In this document: positions 7,083-9,113 of the stretch, piece by piece
Layout: the number at the start of each line of letters is the position of its first letter
Numbering within the stretch: the first letter of the stretch is position 1
Assembly (NCBI GenBank): GCA_016839955.1
Contig: JAEOTI010000184.1
Span: forward strand, 1 to 9,113
Length of the DNA: 9,113 nt
Origin: Candidatus Hodarchaeota archaeon
GTDB lineage: Archaea > Asgardarchaeota > Heimdallarchaeia > Hodarchaeales > YT1-057
Direction: 5' to 3'
Program-made: the position numbers and the translations under genes
Notes under the pieces: generated by a model
Told to the model about the DNA's origin: nothing
Databases searched by the model: none
What the model saw: the letters and a program-made list of their open reading frames with translations, nothing else

Positions 7083-8606
7083 TTATCCTCCACCATATGT
7101 CTGTAGCATCCGTTGGACTTCTCTAACACGTTCTTTAACGTAATCCATCACATCTTTTACAGCATCTGCATCTTTGGAGAGTAGTTTTTGACTTCTAGAT
7201 TTTAATTCTACTGCTTTATTATATTGTTTTTGAGCCTGCTCCGCCAAGAACGTTAATCCTTTCCTTTCTGCGGTACGTTTTGCTTCAGCAAACAACTCTA
7301 ATGCATCATCATGAGACATATGAGCGATTGAAAGGAGACCTTGTAATTGGATGACTTGGCATAAGATTGGGATTTGTTCTTCATTCTTAGCTCGATTAAA
7401 GACAGTTAGTAATCGTTTCTCTGCTTCAAGTAGATATTCATCATCTAAGGTATTTTCATATTGTCCTAGATTAACATCAGCCATACCTAATGAAGCATTC
7501 ATCCAAATTTCCGCTAAATTCAATTTTTCTTTACCTGCAAGTTCTAAAGCTTTAGAATAGGCTTTTTTAGCGTTACTCAGATTTCCCTTTCCTTTACGTG
7601 GAGATTCTAAATATCCTTGGACATAAAAAATTTCAGCTGCAAGTAAGTCGGATTGTAATCGTTCATTAAGAGTCCTACATTGATCAAGTAGAGATTCTGC
7701 TGTTTCCAGATTCCCCCTGTCAGTTTGAACACCGGTTAAAAGTAGAAGCATTCTGTAGTACATCTCATCTTCTATACCCACTTCTCTACAAATATTAATT
7801 CCTTGATTTAAAACTTCAATTGCCTTTCGAAGATCTCCTTCGAGCCAGTGTAGCTCTCCAAGATTAGAAAGGATAACTCCTAATCCACGTTTATACCCAC
7901 TTTCCATAAAGATGTTATAGGCATCCTGTAAGTATAGAATTGATTTCTGGTAGTCCCCTCGAGCCTTATAAATTTCTGCAATGTTATTCAGACATATTGC
8001 TGCTCCTTGATTATCTCCTCTTTTACGATCTAGAGCTAAGCTCCGATTATAGTGTTCATAGGCTAAGTCATACTGTCCTCTACGTGAAAAAATTTCAGCC
8101 ATGTTGTTAAGGAATTTACTTGACTCTTCTTTGTCTTCAGCTTCGACTGCGATTGCAAGTCCTTCATCAAAGAGGTCCAAAGCCTTATCAAATTCTCCAC
8201 GAAATGTATGGATTAAAGCAACATTGTTTAAGCAGGAAGCTATTGCTTTTTGATGATTTATTGTTCGAGCATGGCTTAAAGCTGTTTCATAAAGCTCCAT
8301 AGCTCGTTCAAAATTTCCTTTTTCGGACATTACCACTCCTTCACATCGAAGGGACTCAATAAGCACCCACGAAGGTGTGGGATGTTTTCTTCGGGCAGTA
8401 CCAAAGTGCATTAAGGCTCTATCGAAATTACCTTGGTACATTGCTACTCGTCCAAGAAGAAGAAATGCTTTACCTCGTAATTCTTCGGTTGGCCAATCAT
8501 CTTTTTTCAGTAAATCCTCAAAAATTACTTTAGCTTCTAAGAAATTTCCCTGTTCAACTAATTTTTCTCCTCTGACCATTGATTCTTCAAAATCATTGGA
8601 TTCCAT
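7083..8606 (-). CDS. TPR-repeat protein B, 507 residues, paralogue of TPR-A
   Basis: This gene has the same architecture as its downstream neighbour TPR-A. TPR units of about 40 residues have turn glycines at 59, 97, 137, 177, 217, 257 and 298, with motifs such as 'RGEFDKALDLFDEGL' (136-150) and 'RGQYDLAYEHYNRSL' (176-190). They are followed by 'GYLESPRKGKGNL' (331-343), the module 'EQIPILCQVIQLQGLL' (410-425), and a terminal helix 'VREVQRMLQ' that ends in a short TYGGG tail absent from TPR-A. The ATG at 8606 is supported because it starts exactly level with TPR-A; a second ATG nine codons later would break this. The protein looks cytoplasmic and non-enzymatic, most likely a binding scaffold. 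It is the first gene of the minus-strand cluster, next to the 462-base spacer. The TPR call is near certain; the partner is unknown. Confidence 0.92.
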   Translation of the reverse strand: MESNDFEESMVRGEKLVEQGNFLEAKVIFEDLLKKDDWPTEELRGKAFLLLGRVAMYQGNFDRALMHFGTARRKHPTPSWVLIESLRCEGVVMSEKGNFERAMELYETALSHARTINHQKAIASCLNNVALIHTFRGEFDKALDLFDEGLAIAVEAEDKEESSKFLNNMAEIFSRRGQYDLAYEHYNRSLALDRKRGDNQGAAICLNNIAEIYKARGDYQKSILYLQDAYNIFMESGYKRGLGVILSNLGELHWLEGDLRKAIEVLNQGINICREVGIEDEMYYRMLLLLTGVQTDRGNLETAESLLDQCRTLNERLQSDLLAAEIFYVQGYLESPRKGKGNLSNAKKAYSKALELAGKEKLNLAEIWMNASLGMADVNLGQYENTLDDEYLLEAEKRLLTVFNRAKNEEQIPILCQVIQLQGLLSIAHMSHDDALELFAEAKRTAERKGLTFLAEQAQKQYNKAVELKSRSQKLLSKDADAVKDVMDYVKERVREVQRMLQTYGGG

Positions 8607-8666
8607 ACTGGCCAGCTCTGTAGTTAATATTATTTCTCTGTTTGAAGTCTAAATTTTACTCCAAAA

Positions 8667-8675
8667 CATAAATAG
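8667..8675 (-). promoter_or_regulatory. TATA-like box upstream of TPR-B
   Basis: The minus strand reads CTATTTATG, preceded by the A-rich AAAGAA where a BRE would lie. Transcription would begin near 8644, giving a leader of about 38 bases before the TPR-B ATG. The core AACTATTTA is shared with the opposite-facing box at 9040-9048, which raises confidence somewhat. Confidence 0.4.
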
Positions 8676-8685
8676 TTCTTTGACC

Positions 8686-8770
8686 ATGTGTTTAAAGAAA
8701 TCACCAGTTTAAGATTGTTTGTATTATGTTAAAATCAATCCATTCTATCAAAATGTGGTTTTAAAGAAAT
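8686..8770 (+). repeat. Near-identical direct repeat pair ATGTG-TTTAAAGAAAT
   Basis: The copy at 8686-8701 and the copy at 8753-8770 both read ATGTG, a T-run and AAAGAAAT; the second has two extra bases in the middle. They lie just upstream of the TPR-B TATA-like box, in the place expected for activator or repressor sites. Function is inference. Confidence 0.35.
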
Positions 8771-9002
8771 AGCAAGGGCTTCTTAGGAGATTTAAAAATC
8801 TAATTTATAAGATCCAGCTGATAATCTACTTCAATATCAAAATCTAGTTCTTTTTTTTTGAACCGTCTTAAATGGGAGATATCAAATTGCTCTTAAAATT
8901 TTTACAAAAAGCTTGCTTACGACATTTTAGGGAAACTCAATTACTTATAGATCAATTAATCGAACTTTTTGTTTCAAATGTTATCAAATGATAGTATCAA
9001 AC
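8746..9002 (+). repeat. Five dispersed copies of TATCAAA
   Basis: TATCAAA starts at 8746, 8835, 8880, 8982 and 8995, always in the same orientation. In DNA of this composition less than one copy is expected in a stretch this long. The spacing is irregular (89, 45, 102 and 13 bases), so this is not a tandem array. The copies could be binding sites for a regulator of the flanking genes. Confidence 0.4.
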
Positions 9003-9039
9003 AATTCATAGTCAATTTTCAAGTCACTCTCTCTTCAAA

Positions 9040-9048
9040 CTATTTAAG
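9040..9048 (+). promoter_or_regulatory. TATA box for the gene at the right edge
   Basis: CTATTTAAG has its centre about 25 bases before the ATG at 9069 and is preceded by TTCAAA. At normal archaeal spacing transcription would begin at the ATG, giving a leaderless mRNA. No Shine-Dalgarno site is present between them, which agrees with that layout. Confidence 0.6.
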
Positions 9049-9068
9049 GACGACCAACCTGTTCAAAA

Positions 9069-9113
9069 ATGAGAGGAAGAGGAATAGCGGTGAGTTTTCG
9101 AACAGAACAAATC
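9069..9113 (+). CDS. Start of a gene cut by the right window edge (15 codons visible)
   Basis: An ATG at 9069 opens a frame without stops to the window end, giving MRGRGIAVSFRTEQI. The fragment is too short to recognise and no function can be given. Support comes from the well-placed TATA box at 9040-9048 and from the jump from AT-rich spacer to more balanced composition. It points away from TPR-B, so the two genes share the spacer as a divergent control region. Confidence 0.5.
   Translation, partial: MRGRGIAVSFRTEQI

Larger units (their letters stand above)
8607..9068. other. 462-base divergent intergenic region rich in short repeats
   Basis: This AT-rich spacer separates the minus-strand cluster from the plus-strand gene starting at 9069. 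It holds a TATA-like box facing each way, five copies of TATCAAA in one orientation, a near-repeat of 16-18 bases (8686-8701 and 8753-8770) and a run of nine T (8851-8859). One 39-codon open frame (8872-8991) is present but has no good start signals. No tRNA, rRNA or recognisable ncRNA was seen. I read it as a control region. Confidence 0.5.

Noticed and set aside
2450..8606. TPR proteins as regulators of the MalT or SARP type
   Set aside because: The TPR solenoids resemble those sensor regions, but none of the three has an NTPase or DNA-binding domain, so a transcription-factor call is not supported.
8377..8652. 91-codon plus-strand open frame over the 5' end of TPR-B
   Set aside because: The TPR-B start is fixed by its alignment with TPR-A. 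The antisense product is serine/lysine-rich with no motif.
8847..8863. GTTC, nine T, GAAC as a terminator hairpin
   Set aside because: The stem is only 4 bp, its loop is the T-run itself, and no gene ends nearby on the plus strand.

Overview
The window looks like a piece of an archaeal genome, and an uncultivated Asgard-type lineage is my best guess. The sequence-level reasons are AT-rich DNA with even more AT-rich spacers, TATA-like boxes about 25-35 bases before several start codons (a short- or no-leader layout), and few Shine-Dalgarno sites. The gene content fits too: a flavin/F420-type luciferase-family oxidoreductase, a DUF362 iron-sulfur protein, a tiny zinc ribbon, DUF11-like beta domains and several TPR proteins. 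The Asgard placement is inference from gene style. No rRNA, universal marker, tRNA, CRISPR array or transposon is present to test it.

Layout. A plus-strand gene at the left edge (28-852, possibly cut by the edge) encodes two tandem DUF11-like beta-sandwich domains and ends in a hairpin plus T-tract. From 1093 to 8606 everything runs on the minus strand. In transcription order this is TPR protein B (8606-7083), its paralogue TPR protein A (7025-5517), a DUF362/ferredoxin protein (5468-4266), a third TPR protein C (4114-2450), an LLM-family oxidoreductase (2409-1411) and a 54-residue zinc ribbon (1257-1093). Gaps of 40-57 bases join B to A, A to DUF362, and C to LLM, so these could be co-transcribed. 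Gaps of about 150 bases before C and before the zinc ribbon could hold separate promoters. A 462-base spacer (8607-9068) separates TPR-B from a plus-strand gene that begins at 9069 and leaves the window after 15 codons.

How the genes may work together. TPR-A and TPR-B align without a gap over their first 350 residues at about 44% identity by hand count. TPR-C shares their 40-residue repeat rhythm and a related C-terminal module. Two probable redox proteins lie among these scaffolds. A TPR-organised redox or electron-transfer assembly is a testable idea that the sequence does not prove. The spacer at 8607-9068 carries several short direct repeats and two facing TATA-like boxes, and is the most likely control region.
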